From: Flagellimonas lutaonensis
Lineage (GTDB): Bacteria; Bacteroidota; Bacteroidia; Flavobacteriales; Flavobacteriaceae
Length of the DNA: 64,000 nucleotides
Direction of reading: 5' to 3'
Assembly (NCBI RefSeq): GCF_000963865.1
Contig: NZ_CP011071.1
Location: forward strand, 682,001-746,000
Shown: positions 21,501 through 28,721 of the stretch, in pieces
How the letters are laid out: each line of letters opens with the position of its first letter
How positions within the stretch are numbered: the first letter of the stretch is position 1
Program-made: the position numbers and the translations under genes
The notes under the pieces: generated by a model
What the model was told of the DNA's origin: nothing
Databases searched by the model: none
Seen by the model: the letters and a program-made list of their open reading frames with translations, nothing else

Positions 21501-21608
21501 ATCTTGGTATGTTTTATTTGGATTCGAATAAACCTGCGTCTCTTGTGACCGGCATAAAAAAATAACGCCGAGAAATAGCGTCAATAAAGTGATGGATGTT
21601 CGATTCAT
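18585..21608 (-). CDS. Large tetratricopeptide-repeat periplasmic protein
   Basis: The 1007-residue protein has a signal peptide (to about residue 21, FLCRSQ) and then TPR units along nearly its whole length: ALALYNNQQYQAAQALFEKV, YAYYAANKPKEAERYLSKV, LGYSYYKQGDYKSAIGQFNKI, LGYCHFKLKNYQKALPYFRNV and many more. The repeats suit a long curved scaffold in the periplasm. The next gene is joined to it by TAATG, so the TPR scaffold and the barrel are likely made in fixed ratio and may interact. The pairing suggests an envelope assembly or transport role (inference). Confidence 0.88.
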   Translation of the reverse strand: MNRTSITLLTLFLGVIFLCRSQETQVYSNPNKTYQDALALYNNQQYQAAQALFEKVRATTDDGETEANSAYYAANAAIRLNQRGADRLMEEFVENYPTSTKRNSAFMDVADYYFETGKYPYALKWYKKVDKSAMSRKDEERFNFNNGYAYYAANKPKEAERYLSKVSNSPKYGSQAKYYLGYIAYEQDDYDEASARFDQITDQEVLNEKLSYYQADLNFKLGNFKEAIAMAEKQLPKSDRREVSELHKIIGESYFNLGQYDKAIPHLKQYRGKRGKWNNTDFYLLGYSYYKQGDYKSAIGQFNKIINGSNAVAQNAYYHLAECYMKLDKKPEALNAFRNASQMDFNAEIEKDALLNYARLSYEIGNAYEPVPQVMMAYLEKYPKDEHQAEIQDLLVDSYITSKNFEGAMQLLEENESYASKETYQKVAFYRGVELFIDGDYEQALERFSKSLKKAADPVFEARAQYWKAESAYRLDRFEEALDGFERFARNQAAKNTEEYNDLDYNLGYCHFKLKNYQKALPYFRNVTNSATVEQEKMADSYVRLGDSHFVSSNYSQAIAAYDEAAKMNGPERDYAAFQKALSLGFLGKNAAKIDGFKQFLQRYPKSSLQDDALFELANTYIKIDNEAMGLQTYDRLIAQFGGSRFAPRAMLRQGLVHYNANRGEEALKKLRQVVKQYPETQEAKQAVGTAKLVYVDLGRVNEYAAWVRDLDFVEVTDAELDNASFESADRKYLEGNKDAAIKGYEQYLGQFPNGIHSLRANFNLAQLYFSKGQKDKALERFKIVADSGGGEYTEQALTRVCEIYVGRKDYQSALPYLEQLERTAEIDQNRTFAQSNLMKGYYGQKDYDKTIAYAEKVLSAPNIDNRIKSDAQIMIARSAIETGNEELAETAFSTVKKIASGETAAEAWYYDAYFKNKNQDFEASNASVQKLAKDYSGYKEWGGKGLIIMAKNYYQLGDAFQATYILESVIENFSEYDEIVAEAQGELSVIKSKETERNSSIDPNEN

Positions 21609-21777
21609 AGTGTTCTACGCTGTTCTGATTCGATTGAAGAAATTGACCGCAAACGCCAATCAATTCAAAACCATAACGTCAAAATCCGCGCCAAAGTATG
21701 TTGTGCTGTTTCTTAGTTCATGGTTGATGCTTCAAAGTTGTTCACAAACTTAGCAAAACTGTTATGATGAATCTTAG

Positions 21778-21785
21778 TACTTTTG
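21778..21785 (+). promoter_or_regulatory. Putative ftsE -7 promoter element
   Basis: TACTTTTG fits TAnnTTTG about 45 bases before the ftsE start. The 220-bp divergent spacer shows no other distinct signal. Confidence 0.35.
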
Positions 21786-21828
21786 ATGTCCATCAGATTT
21801 TTTTCAACCTGGAACCCAAAACAAAAAA

Positions 21829-22512
21829 ATGCCCGAAACCATTTTAAAACTGCAGGATGTTGCCATTTTTCAGAACCAGAACCTTATTTTGAACAATGTT
21901 ACCCTTGAAGTAAAAAAAGGTGAGTTTGTCTATGTCATCGGTAAGACAGGAAGCGGTAAAAGTAGCTTCATGAAAACCCTATATGGAGACCTGCCCCTGA
22001 AACAGGGCGAAGGGACGATCGTCGGCTACAACTTAAAGACTCTAAAGGAGAAAGACATACCCTATCTACGAAGAAAACTGGGCATCGTATTCCAAGATTT
22101 TAAACTGCTGTCTGACCGAAACGTTCACAACAACCTTCGTTTTGTGCTCAAGGCCACTGGCTGGAAAGACCCCTCTAAAATGGAAACCAAAATCGAAGAG
22201 GTGCTCGATAAGGTCGGCATGAAGACCAAAGGGTTCAAATTTCCGCACGAGCTATCGGGGGGCGAACAGCAACGTATTGCCATTGCCAGATCTCTATTGA
22301 ATGATCCAGAGCTGATTTTGGCCGATGAACCCACCGGCAACCTTGACCCCCAGACCAGTGTGGAGGTCATGAAGGTACTGCAAGAAATCAACGAAAGTGG
22401 GCGCACGATCATCATGGCCACCCACGACTACGCACTCATCTTAAAATATCCGCACAAGACCATCAAATGTGATGGCGGCAAAATGTTCGAAGTGATACAG
22501 AAGGCGGTTTAA
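21829..22512 (+). CDS. ftsE: Cell-division ABC ATPase FtsE
   Basis: This 227-residue ABC ATPase has Walker A GKTGSGKSS, the Q-loop VFQDFKLL, the signature LSGGEQQRIAIARSLL, Walker B LILADEPTGNLD and the switch His in ATHDY. Length and motifs fit FtsE, which with FtsX activates peptidoglycan hydrolases at the septum. FtsX is not adjacent here; the genes are often separated in flavobacteria. The gene stands alone and diverges from the TPR gene. Family-level certainty is high; FtsE rather than another MacB-like ATPase is likely. Confidence 0.85.
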   Translation: MPETILKLQDVAIFQNQNLILNNVTLEVKKGEFVYVIGKTGSGKSSFMKTLYGDLPLKQGEGTIVGYNLKTLKEKDIPYLRRKLGIVFQDFKLLSDRNVHNNLRFVLKATGWKDPSKMETKIEEVLDKVGMKTKGFKFPHELSGGEQQRIAIARSLLNDPELILADEPTGNLDPQTSVEVMKVLQEINESGRTIIMATHDYALILKYPHKTIKCDGGKMFEVIQKAV

Positions 22513-22555
22513 AATGAAACATCAAAATAATTACAAAAAGGACTCTAAAACAAGT

Positions 22556-22780
22556 TTATTTGGTGCATAAATCATAACTTGTGAAGCAGCCTCTCAAATC
22601 TCTAATAAATCGTTCAAGAGCAAAATCTTTTATTTCACCATATATTGCAATAGAGCCATAAATATGCGATTCAGCATCCATTGAACAATCCTCAAAATCC
22701 CAGTAGCAATCGCTTTGAAAAGTGGAAAACAGACTAGTAGAGTAAAAAATGGAAAGTAGTAAAAAACATTTTTTTAACAT
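22556..22780 (-). CDS. Secreted microprotein with twin CX6C (copy A)
   Basis: The start at 22780 gives 74 residues; an ATG at 22804 would overlap the next gene and bury the signal peptide. A hydrophobic signal peptide (MLKKCFLLLSIFYSTSLFS) is followed by two CX6C pairs, Cys25/Cys32 and Cys65/Cys72, on either side of a helical-looking middle. The pattern DCY...DC...DLRGCF...LC is shared with the gene immediately upstream. I do not recognise the family. The paired cysteines suggest two disulfides stapling a helical hairpin in the periplasm or outside the cell. The surrounding DNA is visibly richer in A+T than its neighbours. Confidence 0.65.
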   Translation of the reverse strand: MLKKCFLLLSIFYSTSLFSTFQSDCYWDFEDCSMDAESHIYGSIAIYGEIKDFALERFIRDLRGCFTSYDLCTK

Positions 22781-22787
22781 AGGTCTA

Positions 22788-23003
22788 TCATTTAAAGTTA
22801 GCACAGTCCACTAATTCCCCGAAACAATCTCGCATATCACTCATATATTTGGCTTCTGCGTTGGGCGAACCCCATGCCAAATTCTGCACGAAAAAATAAT
22901 CAGCCAAATTTGAGCACCATTTATATTCCGTATAGCAATCTGCATAAGAATTAAATGAACATAGCATTGAACAAATACCAACTATTAAAAAATTTTTAAT
23001 CAT
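22788..23003 (-). CDS. Secreted microprotein with twin CX6C (copy B)
   Basis: The 71 residues comprise a signal peptide (to about Ala21, SYA) and a mature part with Cys23/Cys30 and Cys60/Cys67, again two CX6C pairs separated by about 30 residues. DCYTEYKWCS and DMRDCFGELVDC align with DCYWDFEDCS and DLRGCFTSYDLC of copy A, so the two are paralogues. Only seven bases separate it from copy A, and it lies 16 bases after the lipoprotein gene, so the three genes probably form one operon. Function is unknown. Confidence 0.68.
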   Translation of the reverse strand: MIKNFLIVGICSMLCSFNSYADCYTEYKWCSNLADYFFVQNLAWGSPNAEAKYMSDMRDCFGELVDCANFK

Positions 23004-23019
23004 AATGAATAAATAGTTA

Positions 23020-23397
23020 TTATTTGAATTCTTGCTGCAAGTCTTCTAGTATTTCCGAAACATCCATAGTTTTCTTTAGTTGCGGAAATTTGTCAAATAA
23101 TTGTTGATTTCTTTTGGCCACTTCTTTCATCCTATTTGCGCATTCGACCAGATACGCTTCTCTTTTCTCCACAAATTCTTCAATAGAGATTTTATTCGTT
23201 CTACCTTCCTCTATTATCTCTTTGGCTTTGCCCATCTTAAAATTGAAATAGTCCTCATATGCATTTCTGAGCATTTTATATTCATTACTTGCAAGGGCTT
23301 CAACCCTAATAGCTTCGCTTTCTTGAACGGTTAAACTCTCGCTACATGAGACCAAAGAGAAAAATACAATAAACAAAGTATATGATAATTTTCTCAT
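23020..23397 (-). CDS. Small helical lipoprotein heading the twin-CX6C operon
   Basis: The start at 23397 yields 125 residues with the lipobox FFSLVSC. An upstream in-frame ATG at 23451 runs through the TA-repeat tract and was rejected. The mature part is charged and strongly helical (RVEALASNEYKMLRNAYEDY, AKEIIEEGRTNKISIEEF, ECANRMKEVAKRNQQLFDKF) with no known motif. It contains one further Cys. It is probably the first gene of a three-gene operon with the two CX6C microproteins. The family is unrecognised. Confidence 0.68.
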   Translation of the reverse strand: MRKLSYTLFIVFFSLVSCSESLTVQESEAIRVEALASNEYKMLRNAYEDYFNFKMGKAKEIIEEGRTNKISIEEFVEKREAYLVECANRMKEVAKRNQQLFDKFPQLKKTMDVSEILEDLQQEFK

Positions 23398-23420
23398 AAT
23401 ATTTGTAGTTAATTTTTGAC

Positions 23421-23441
23421 TAATATATATATATATATATT
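23421..23441. repeat. TA-dinucleotide tract upstream of the lipoprotein operon
   Basis: Nine AT dinucleotides (23423-23440) lie 25-45 bases before the lipoprotein start, with TTTTG just further upstream on the minus strand. A tract in this position can change promoter spacing by slippage. Confidence 0.6.
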
Positions 23442-23583
23442 GAAAAAGCAAAATTTTCTAATTAGTAGTAGACTTACGAAGAGATTGTTATGTTTAATGT
23501 TAAGTTTCTAGCCTTACAAACCAAAACTCTATATTTGCTTGAACTTTTTGTTTTTTGGCGCGAATAATTACGACCACACCCAA

Positions 23584-24339
23584 ATGGAAATTTTAGGAAT
23601 CGACATAGGCGGATCGGGCATTAAAGGTGCCATCGTAGATTGTGAAACGGGCAAATTGCTTACGGAAAGACACAGAATACCCACCCCTAAATCACGAAAG
23701 CCCAAGGCCATGGCCGAGGTGGTAAACCAAATTGTCGAGCATTTTGATTATAAAGGGCCCGTAGGTTGTGGTTTTCCGACCATTGTTAAAAATGGTGTCT
23801 GCACTTCAAAAGGCAACCTGCACAAAAGCTGGGTAGGGGTCAACATTGATGAACTGTTCACCAAGACCACCGGGCAGCCCTTCACAGTTCTAAACGATGC
23901 CGATGCAGCAGGGTATGCCTCAATGAACTATGGTGTCGGAAAAGGAAAAAAAGGCTTTGTGGTGATGATCACCGTAGGTACCGGACTCGGAAGCGGTGCC
24001 TTTTTAGACGGAAAACTGATTCCTAATTTTGAGCTTGGACAAATTCCCTACAAAAAATACAAAAAAATTGAGGATTGGGCCGCCAGCTCTGCCATGGAGC
24101 GTGAAGGACTTTCCTATGAAAAATGGGGAAAGCGCTTCAACAAATTTCTTGGGTACCTCGAACTGCTTGTGGCCCCTGATCTGATCATCATCGGAGGGGG
24201 CATTTCAAAAAAATGGGATGCCTTCAGTCATCTCATCGACGTAGAGACCCATGTGGTAAAGGCCGAACTGATGAACCATGCCGGAATCATCGGTGCTGCC
24301 GTCTCTTGCCTACGTGAACACCACCATCAAGAAGCCTAG
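23584..24339 (+). CDS. ppgK: ROK-family polyphosphate glucokinase
   Basis: The start at 23584 (MEILGIDIGGSGIKG) puts the phosphate-binding motif at the N-terminus, as in homologues, giving 251 residues. The ROK fold is shown by DIGGSGIKGA, the catalytic NDADAAGY, the second phosphate loop VGTGLGSG and the C-terminal PDLIIIGGGISKKW. The N-terminal pattern and short length match polyphosphate-dependent glucokinases rather than NagC/GlcK types; the enzyme phosphorylates glucose using polyphosphate or ATP. Its stop overlaps the convergent typA gene by four bases. Confidence 0.85.
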   Translation: MEILGIDIGGSGIKGAIVDCETGKLLTERHRIPTPKSRKPKAMAEVVNQIVEHFDYKGPVGCGFPTIVKNGVCTSKGNLHKSWVGVNIDELFTKTTGQPFTVLNDADAAGYASMNYGVGKGKKGFVVMITVGTGLGSGAFLDGKLIPNFELGQIPYKKYKKIEDWAASSAMEREGLSYEKWGKRFNKFLGYLELLVAPDLIIIGGGISKKWDAFSHLIDVETHVVKAELMNHAGIIGAAVSCLREHHHQEA

Positions 24340-26135
24340 GACTGTTTCGCCCGCTTTCGGTCCACTTCCTTCAAATGTATCTTGCGAAGCCTCAGATGAT
24401 TGGGGGTTACCTCTACCAACTCATCTTTTTGAATGTACTCAAGGGCCTCTTCCAAAGAAAACTTGATGGCCGGCACAATTCGTGCCTTGTCATCTGAGCC
24501 CGCTGCGCGTACATTGGTCAGCTTTTTGGTCTTGGTCACGTTTACCACCATATCATCTTGGCGCGAATTCTCGCCAATTACCTGCCCCTCGTAAATTTCT
24601 TCGCCCGGGTCAATGAAAAAGCGGCCCCGTTCTTGCAATTTGTCGATTGAATAAGGAATGGCGGTGCCATTTTCCATAGAAACCAACGATCCGTTGATGC
24701 GTTGGGCAATCTCGCCTTTCATAGGCTGGTACTCCAAGAAGCGGTGGGCCATAATGGCCTCGCCCGCCGTTGCGGTCAACAATTGGTTTCGAAGACCGAT
24801 GATACCACGTGACGGAATGATGAACTCGCAGAGCATACGGCTTCCCTTCGATTCCATACTGATCATTTCACCCTTACGGACGGACACCATCTCAACCGCC
24901 TTGCCCGAAACCTCTTCGGGTAGGTCGATGGTCAAGTGTTCAACCGGCTCACATTTGACACCATCGATCTCTTTGATGATGACCTGTGGCTGCCCGATCT
25001 GCAGTTCGTACCCTTCGCGGCGCATGGTTTCTATCAAAACCGAAAGGTGGAGCACGCCCCTGCCATACACAATAAACTTATCGGCGCTGTCGGTCTCTTC
25101 GACCCGGAGGGCCAAATTCTTTTCCAATTCTTTCTCTAAGCGCTCTTTCAGGTGCCTAGAGGTAACAAACTTGCCATCTTTACCAAAGAACGGGCTATCA
25201 TTTATGGTAAACAGCATGCTCATGGTAGGCTCATCAATGGCTATGGTCTGTAACTTTTCTGGGTTTTCGAAATCGGCGACCGTATCGCCTATTTCAAAGT
25301 TCTCGACACCCACTATGGCACAGATGTCCCCCACCTCGACCTCTTGCACTTTTTTTCGGCCCAAACCTTCAAAGACAAACACTTCTTTTACCTTAGACCT
25401 GACCACAGCACCATCTCGCTTCACCAAAGAAACCTGCTGCCCCTCTTTGAGTGTGCCACGTTGCAATCTGCCAATCGCTATTCTACCTGTATATGACGAA
25501 AAGTCCAACGAAGTGATCAACATCTGCGTGGTACCCTCTTCAGGCTTGAATTCAGGCACATGGTCAATGACCATATCCAATAGCGGTTCAATTGAGCCCG
25601 TAGGTGTTTTCCAATCCGCGCCCATCCAATTGTTCTTGGCAGATCCGTATACGACAGGGAAATCAAGCTGCCATTCTTCGGCACCCAGTTCAAACATGAG
25701 GTCAAAAACCTTTTCATGCACTTCTTCTGGGGTACAATTTTCTTTATCTACCTTATTGATGACCACGCATGGTTTTAGCCCTAAGTCAATGGCCTTCTGC
25801 AACACAAAACGAGTCTGCGGCATGGGGCCCTCGAAGGCATCGACCAACAGCAAAACCCCATCGGCCATGTTGAGAACCCGCTCTACCTCACCACCGAAAT
25901 CGGCGTGCCCAGGAGTGTCGATTATATTGATCTTGGTGTCTTTGTACACCACCGAAACATTTTTGGAAACGATGGTAATGCCACGTTCGCGTTCAAGATC
26001 GTTGTTGTCCAATATAAGGTCGCCTTTCTGTTCATTATCACGGAACAGGCGGCAGTGGTACATAATCTTGTCTACCAAGGTGGTTTTGCCGTGGTCTACG
26101 TGCGCTATAATGGCAATATTCTTGATTTTGGCCAT
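24336..26135 (-). CDS. typA: Ribosome-associated GTPase TypA/BipA
   Basis: A translational GTPase of 599 residues. The G1 motif is AHVDHGKTT (11-19), switch II reads DTPGHADFGGEVERV, and G4 is NKVD. The EF-G-like domains and the BipA-specific C-terminal domain follow (SRGIIGLRNQLLTATAGEAIM). BipA assists 50S assembly and stress adaptation. A long open frame of 494 codons exists antisense to it but has no coding character. It is monocistronic and convergent with ppgK. Confidence 0.97.
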   Translation of the reverse strand: MAKIKNIAIIAHVDHGKTTLVDKIMYHCRLFRDNEQKGDLILDNNDLERERGITIVSKNVSVVYKDTKINIIDTPGHADFGGEVERVLNMADGVLLLVDAFEGPMPQTRFVLQKAIDLGLKPCVVINKVDKENCTPEEVHEKVFDLMFELGAEEWQLDFPVVYGSAKNNWMGADWKTPTGSIEPLLDMVIDHVPEFKPEEGTTQMLITSLDFSSYTGRIAIGRLQRGTLKEGQQVSLVKRDGAVVRSKVKEVFVFEGLGRKKVQEVEVGDICAIVGVENFEIGDTVADFENPEKLQTIAIDEPTMSMLFTINDSPFFGKDGKFVTSRHLKERLEKELEKNLALRVEETDSADKFIVYGRGVLHLSVLIETMRREGYELQIGQPQVIIKEIDGVKCEPVEHLTIDLPEEVSGKAVEMVSVRKGEMISMESKGSRMLCEFIIPSRGIIGLRNQLLTATAGEAIMAHRFLEYQPMKGEIAQRINGSLVSMENGTAIPYSIDKLQERGRFFIDPGEEIYEGQVIGENSRQDDMVVNVTKTKKLTNVRAAGSDDKARIVPAIKFSLEEALEYIQKDELVEVTPNHLRLRKIHLKEVDRKRAKQS

Positions 26136-26184
26136 GGGCTAAATTTTAAGGGCGCAAAGATAGTGCTATTTAAATTGATGGAGG

Positions 26185-26727
26185 TTATTTTCTATTCCCT
26201 CTGATGACCCAACCAATGCTGAAACCTAAAACAGGACCAAATTCACCCTCATAAAAATCATCATAATAGTATCCGAAGCCAATCTTAAAGCCGATATTGA
26301 ATCCTTTGGGGTATGTGCGCTGTAACCCATAAACAGGGCCCACATAACCGAAATAGCCACCTGATAACACTGTGTTTCCAATAATACTCTCATTGATGAA
26401 GGTAGTGTTTGCCAAGGCAATATAGTTGGCCGAATTTCCCGAAATGGTTTTGCCCTTGCCAATTCTTCGCTTCATATTGTAATAATGGCGATACTGAGCG
26501 TTAAAGGCCGGCACGAACACCCAATCGAAATATCCCTCGCCACCTCGTGCCCCAAACTGGAGGCCTGCGCCAAAATCAAGTGTTTGATTGGTGGCCAATC
26601 TGACCTCATATTCCACACCCGGATTGAGCATATTGATTTTGAATTGGTGCTTTTCCACATCGTTGGCAGCTTGTGAAAAAACTGATGCCGTGATAAGAAA
26701 GAGCAAAAAGGTAGAAAATAGTTTCAT
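26185..26727 (-). CDS. Outer-membrane protein of unknown family (paralogue 1)
   Basis: The start at 26727 gives 180 residues with a signal peptide ending VFSQ; the upstream ATG at 26766 would add a non-hydrophobic leader. The mature chain has alternating beta segments (INMLNPGVEYEVRLATNQTL, NAQYRHYYNMKRRI, GPVYGLQRTYPKGF) and ends in GFSIGWVIRG, typical of a small eight-strand barrel. Shared motifs with the next gene include LxPGxxxE, YRHYYN/YRYYHN and GLQRTxxKGF. The function is unknown. It is likely co-transcribed with its paralogue, 54 bases away. Confidence 0.72.
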   Translation of the reverse strand: MKLFSTFLLFLITASVFSQAANDVEKHQFKINMLNPGVEYEVRLATNQTLDFGAGLQFGARGGEGYFDWVFVPAFNAQYRHYYNMKRRIGKGKTISGNSANYIALANTTFINESIIGNTVLSGGYFGYVGPVYGLQRTYPKGFNIGFKIGFGYYYDDFYEGEFGPVLGFSIGWVIRGNRK

Positions 26728-26780
26728 GAATGGTGGTTTTTGAATTAGCTGCAACCAATGCGTCAAATTTCAGGCCACTT

Positions 26781-27368
26781 TCAATTTCGTTTCCAGTACA
26801 CAGACTTTGATTTACGTTTGGTAGGCACCCAACCAATATTCAAATGAAACATAGGGCCAAAACCAGAAGGCACCCCATCGCCCTTGTAATAGCCGGCACC
26901 CAATTCTGCATTGAACTTGAAGCCTTTTTCGGTGGTACGCTGCAATCCGTAAACAAATCCGTAGAAACCGATATTGAAATCTTTAGGTCCATCAATATTG
27001 GAGTCTAAGCGCAATTGCGAGAAATAGATTGCCTGGGCCGCTGCGATGTAATTGCCCGAATTTCCGGCAATCTCTTTGTCCATCGCCACACGTCTATCAA
27101 AATTGTGATAATAGCGGTACCTTGCGTTTACGGCCCCGCCAAAAAGATACCCTTCTTGGTAAGTGGCCCACCCAAGACCCAAGCCGCCTGAAATGGTTTG
27201 GTTCTTAAAAATGCCCAGTTCAAAATCGATACCGGGGCTTAAAATATTGAACGTAAACTGGGTTCTTTCAACTTGAAGGGGTTTTCGTTTTTCAAGGTTT
27301 CCCAGTTGTTGTGCCGATGCAAATCGGAAAGCTGTAAAAATAAGGACGAGTGTAAAAATTCGAGTCAT
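26781..27368 (-). CDS. Outer-membrane protein of unknown family (paralogue 2)
   Basis: This 195-residue protein has a signal peptide ending FASAQ. Like the gene at 26185 it has a barrel-like pattern: FNILSPGIDFELGIFKNQTI, NARYRYYHNFDRR, NSGNYIAAA, VYGLQRTTEKGFKF and a terminal LNIGW before a basic tail. The conserved SGNSxNYIA and GLQRT blocks show common descent with paralogue 1. The basic C-terminal tail after the last strand is unusual for a barrel. The gene is divergent from kdsA. Confidence 0.72.
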   Translation of the reverse strand: MTRIFTLVLIFTAFRFASAQQLGNLEKRKPLQVERTQFTFNILSPGIDFELGIFKNQTISGGLGLGWATYQEGYLFGGAVNARYRYYHNFDRRVAMDKEIAGNSGNYIAAAQAIYFSQLRLDSNIDGPKDFNIGFYGFVYGLQRTTEKGFKFNAELGAGYYKGDGVPSGFGPMFHLNIGWVPTKRKSKSVYWKRN

Positions 27369-27441
27369 TGGCTTAGCGGTTTAAAACAAATCTATGCGAT
27401 AGCGTTCAGAGCTATCATCTATCTTTGCAAAAATTTAGCAT

Positions 27442-28263
27442 ATGAATTTGGCAGCCATTCCCCAACTCAAACATACCGATACCAACAATTTTTTTCTTCT
27501 ATCAGGGCCCTGCGCCATTGAGGGCGAAGATATGGCCATGCGAATTGCAGAGCATATTGTTGAAGTGACCGATAAATTAAAGATTCCCTACGTATTCAAA
27601 GGGAGTTTTAAAAAAGCCAATCGCAGCCGTGTGGATTCCTTTACGGGAATAGGTGATGAAAAGGCATTGAAAATTTTGAGAAAAGTTTCAGAGACCTTTA
27701 AGGTGCCCACGGTTACCGATATTCACGTACCAGACGATGCTGCCATGGCCGCCGAATATGTAGATGTGCTACAAATTCCTGCTTTTTTGGTTCGCCAGAC
27801 CGATTTGGTCGTGGCCGCTGCCGAAACAGGTAAAGTGGTCAACTTGAAAAAAGGACAGTTCATGAGTCCGGAAAGCATGAAACATGCTGTAACCAAAGTA
27901 ACCGACAGCGACAACGAGCAGGTTATGATCACCGAGCGCGGCACCATGTTCGGTTATCAAGATATGGTGGTCGATTTTAGGGGCATCCCCACTATGAAGC
28001 AATATGCGCCTGTTGTGCTTGACGTGACCCATTCGCTACAACAGCCCAACCAAGCCTCGGGTGTAACGGGCGGTAGGCCTGCTTTGATTGGCACCATGGC
28101 CAAAGCGGGGATTGCCGCAGGTGTCGACGGACTTTTTATGGAAACACATTTTGACCCTGCCAATGCAAAAAGTGATGGGGCCAATATGCTCGATTTGAGC
28201 CTTTTGGAAAAGCTGTTGACCGATTTGGTGGCCTTGCGGGAGGTGGTCAACAATATAGGTTAG
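27442..28263 (+). CDS. kdsA: 3-deoxy-8-phosphooctulonate synthase
   Basis: KdsA condenses phosphoenolpyruvate with arabinose 5-phosphate to make Kdo-8-phosphate, the precursor of the lipopolysaccharide core sugar. The 273-residue chain has the family motifs SGPCAIEGE, FKGSFKKANRSRVDSFTGIG, VPTVTDIHVPDDAA, the FLVRQTDLV loop and DVTHSLQQPN. This shows a Gram-negative envelope with Kdo. The gene ends four bases into the convergent DUF1801 gene. Assignment is secure. Confidence 0.95.
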   Translation: MNLAAIPQLKHTDTNNFFLLSGPCAIEGEDMAMRIAEHIVEVTDKLKIPYVFKGSFKKANRSRVDSFTGIGDEKALKILRKVSETFKVPTVTDIHVPDDAAMAAEYVDVLQIPAFLVRQTDLVVAAAETGKVVNLKKGQFMSPESMKHAVTKVTDSDNEQVMITERGTMFGYQDMVVDFRGIPTMKQYAPVVLDVTHSLQQPNQASGVTGGRPALIGTMAKAGIAAGVDGLFMETHFDPANAKSDGANMLDLSLLEKLLTDLVALREVVNNIG

Positions 28264-28628
28264 TTTTTCCAAAACCCCTTTTCCTTCACCGAATAGGCAT
28301 CTTCAAGCACCTCCACCAAAATTTTCTCGTCAATTTCTTCCAGGGAATGGTACCTGAGCGAACGCATCACCTTTCGTTTTTCGGCAACCATGTGCTCTAA
28401 ATGCCTGGTCAGATGTGCCGATGCCCAAAAACCAACATCAACGTACTTTTTTCCTTTGGGCACATTGAGATAACAGAAAGGAGTCTTTCCAAAATAATAG
28501 AACGGAATACGGTACTTGTACTTTAGTTCAATCTCTGAAAATTGCCCTTCAATGACCACTTGCAAATGGAGCAAAATACTCTTAAAAGGTTCATCTTGCG
28601 ATAGAATGTAGTCTTCTGCCGGGTTCAT
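28260..28628 (-). CDS. DUF1801-family small protein
   Basis: The 122 residues resemble the DUF1801/YdhG fold: an N-terminal helix (MNPAEDYILSQDEPFKSIL), IELKYKYRIPFYYF, then the core FCYLNVPKGKKYVDVGFW. The family is related to frataxin-like and YdeI proteins, with no settled role. There is no signal peptide, so it is cytoplasmic. It is convergent with and overlaps kdsA by four bases. Confidence 0.75.
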   Translation of the reverse strand: MNPAEDYILSQDEPFKSILLHLQVVIEGQFSEIELKYKYRIPFYYFGKTPFCYLNVPKGKKYVDVGFWASAHLTRHLEHMVAEKRKVMRSLRYHSLEEIDEKILVEVLEDAYSVKEKGFWKN

Positions 28629-28673
28629 ACACCAAAAATAAAGGGAACTTCATGGAAATTTTGAAAATGGTGA

Positions 28674-28702
28674 TTGAAAATTCGAAAAATAAATTAACTT
28701 TG
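28674..28702 (+). promoter_or_regulatory. Promoter of the wHTH-CreD operon
   Basis: TAACTTTG (28695-28702) is an exact TAnnTTTG -7 element, with TTG (28674-28676) 18 bases upstream. Transcription would start near 28709, inside the operator palindrome. Confidence 0.65.
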
Positions 28703-28718
28703 AATTTCAAAGTACTTT
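28697..28718 (+). promoter_or_regulatory. Palindromic operator, copy 1
   Basis: ACTTTGAATTTCAAAGT (28697-28713) is a near-perfect 17-base palindrome followed by a further ACTTT half-site. It overlaps the -7 element and the predicted start point. The same motif recurs before creD (29671-29692). The likely ligand is the wHTH protein at 29359. Confidence 0.7.
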
Positions 28719-28721
28719 AAA

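Noticed and set aside
24336-24339. Four-base convergent overlaps (ppgK/typA and kdsA/DUF1801) as regulatory
   Set aside because: Such small tail-to-tail overlaps are common in compact flavobacterial genomes and need no special function.
24658-26142. 494-codon open frame antisense to typA
   Set aside because: It lies wholly opposite a strongly conserved GTPase gene, has unnatural composition (many Ser, Thr and Pro) and no domain.
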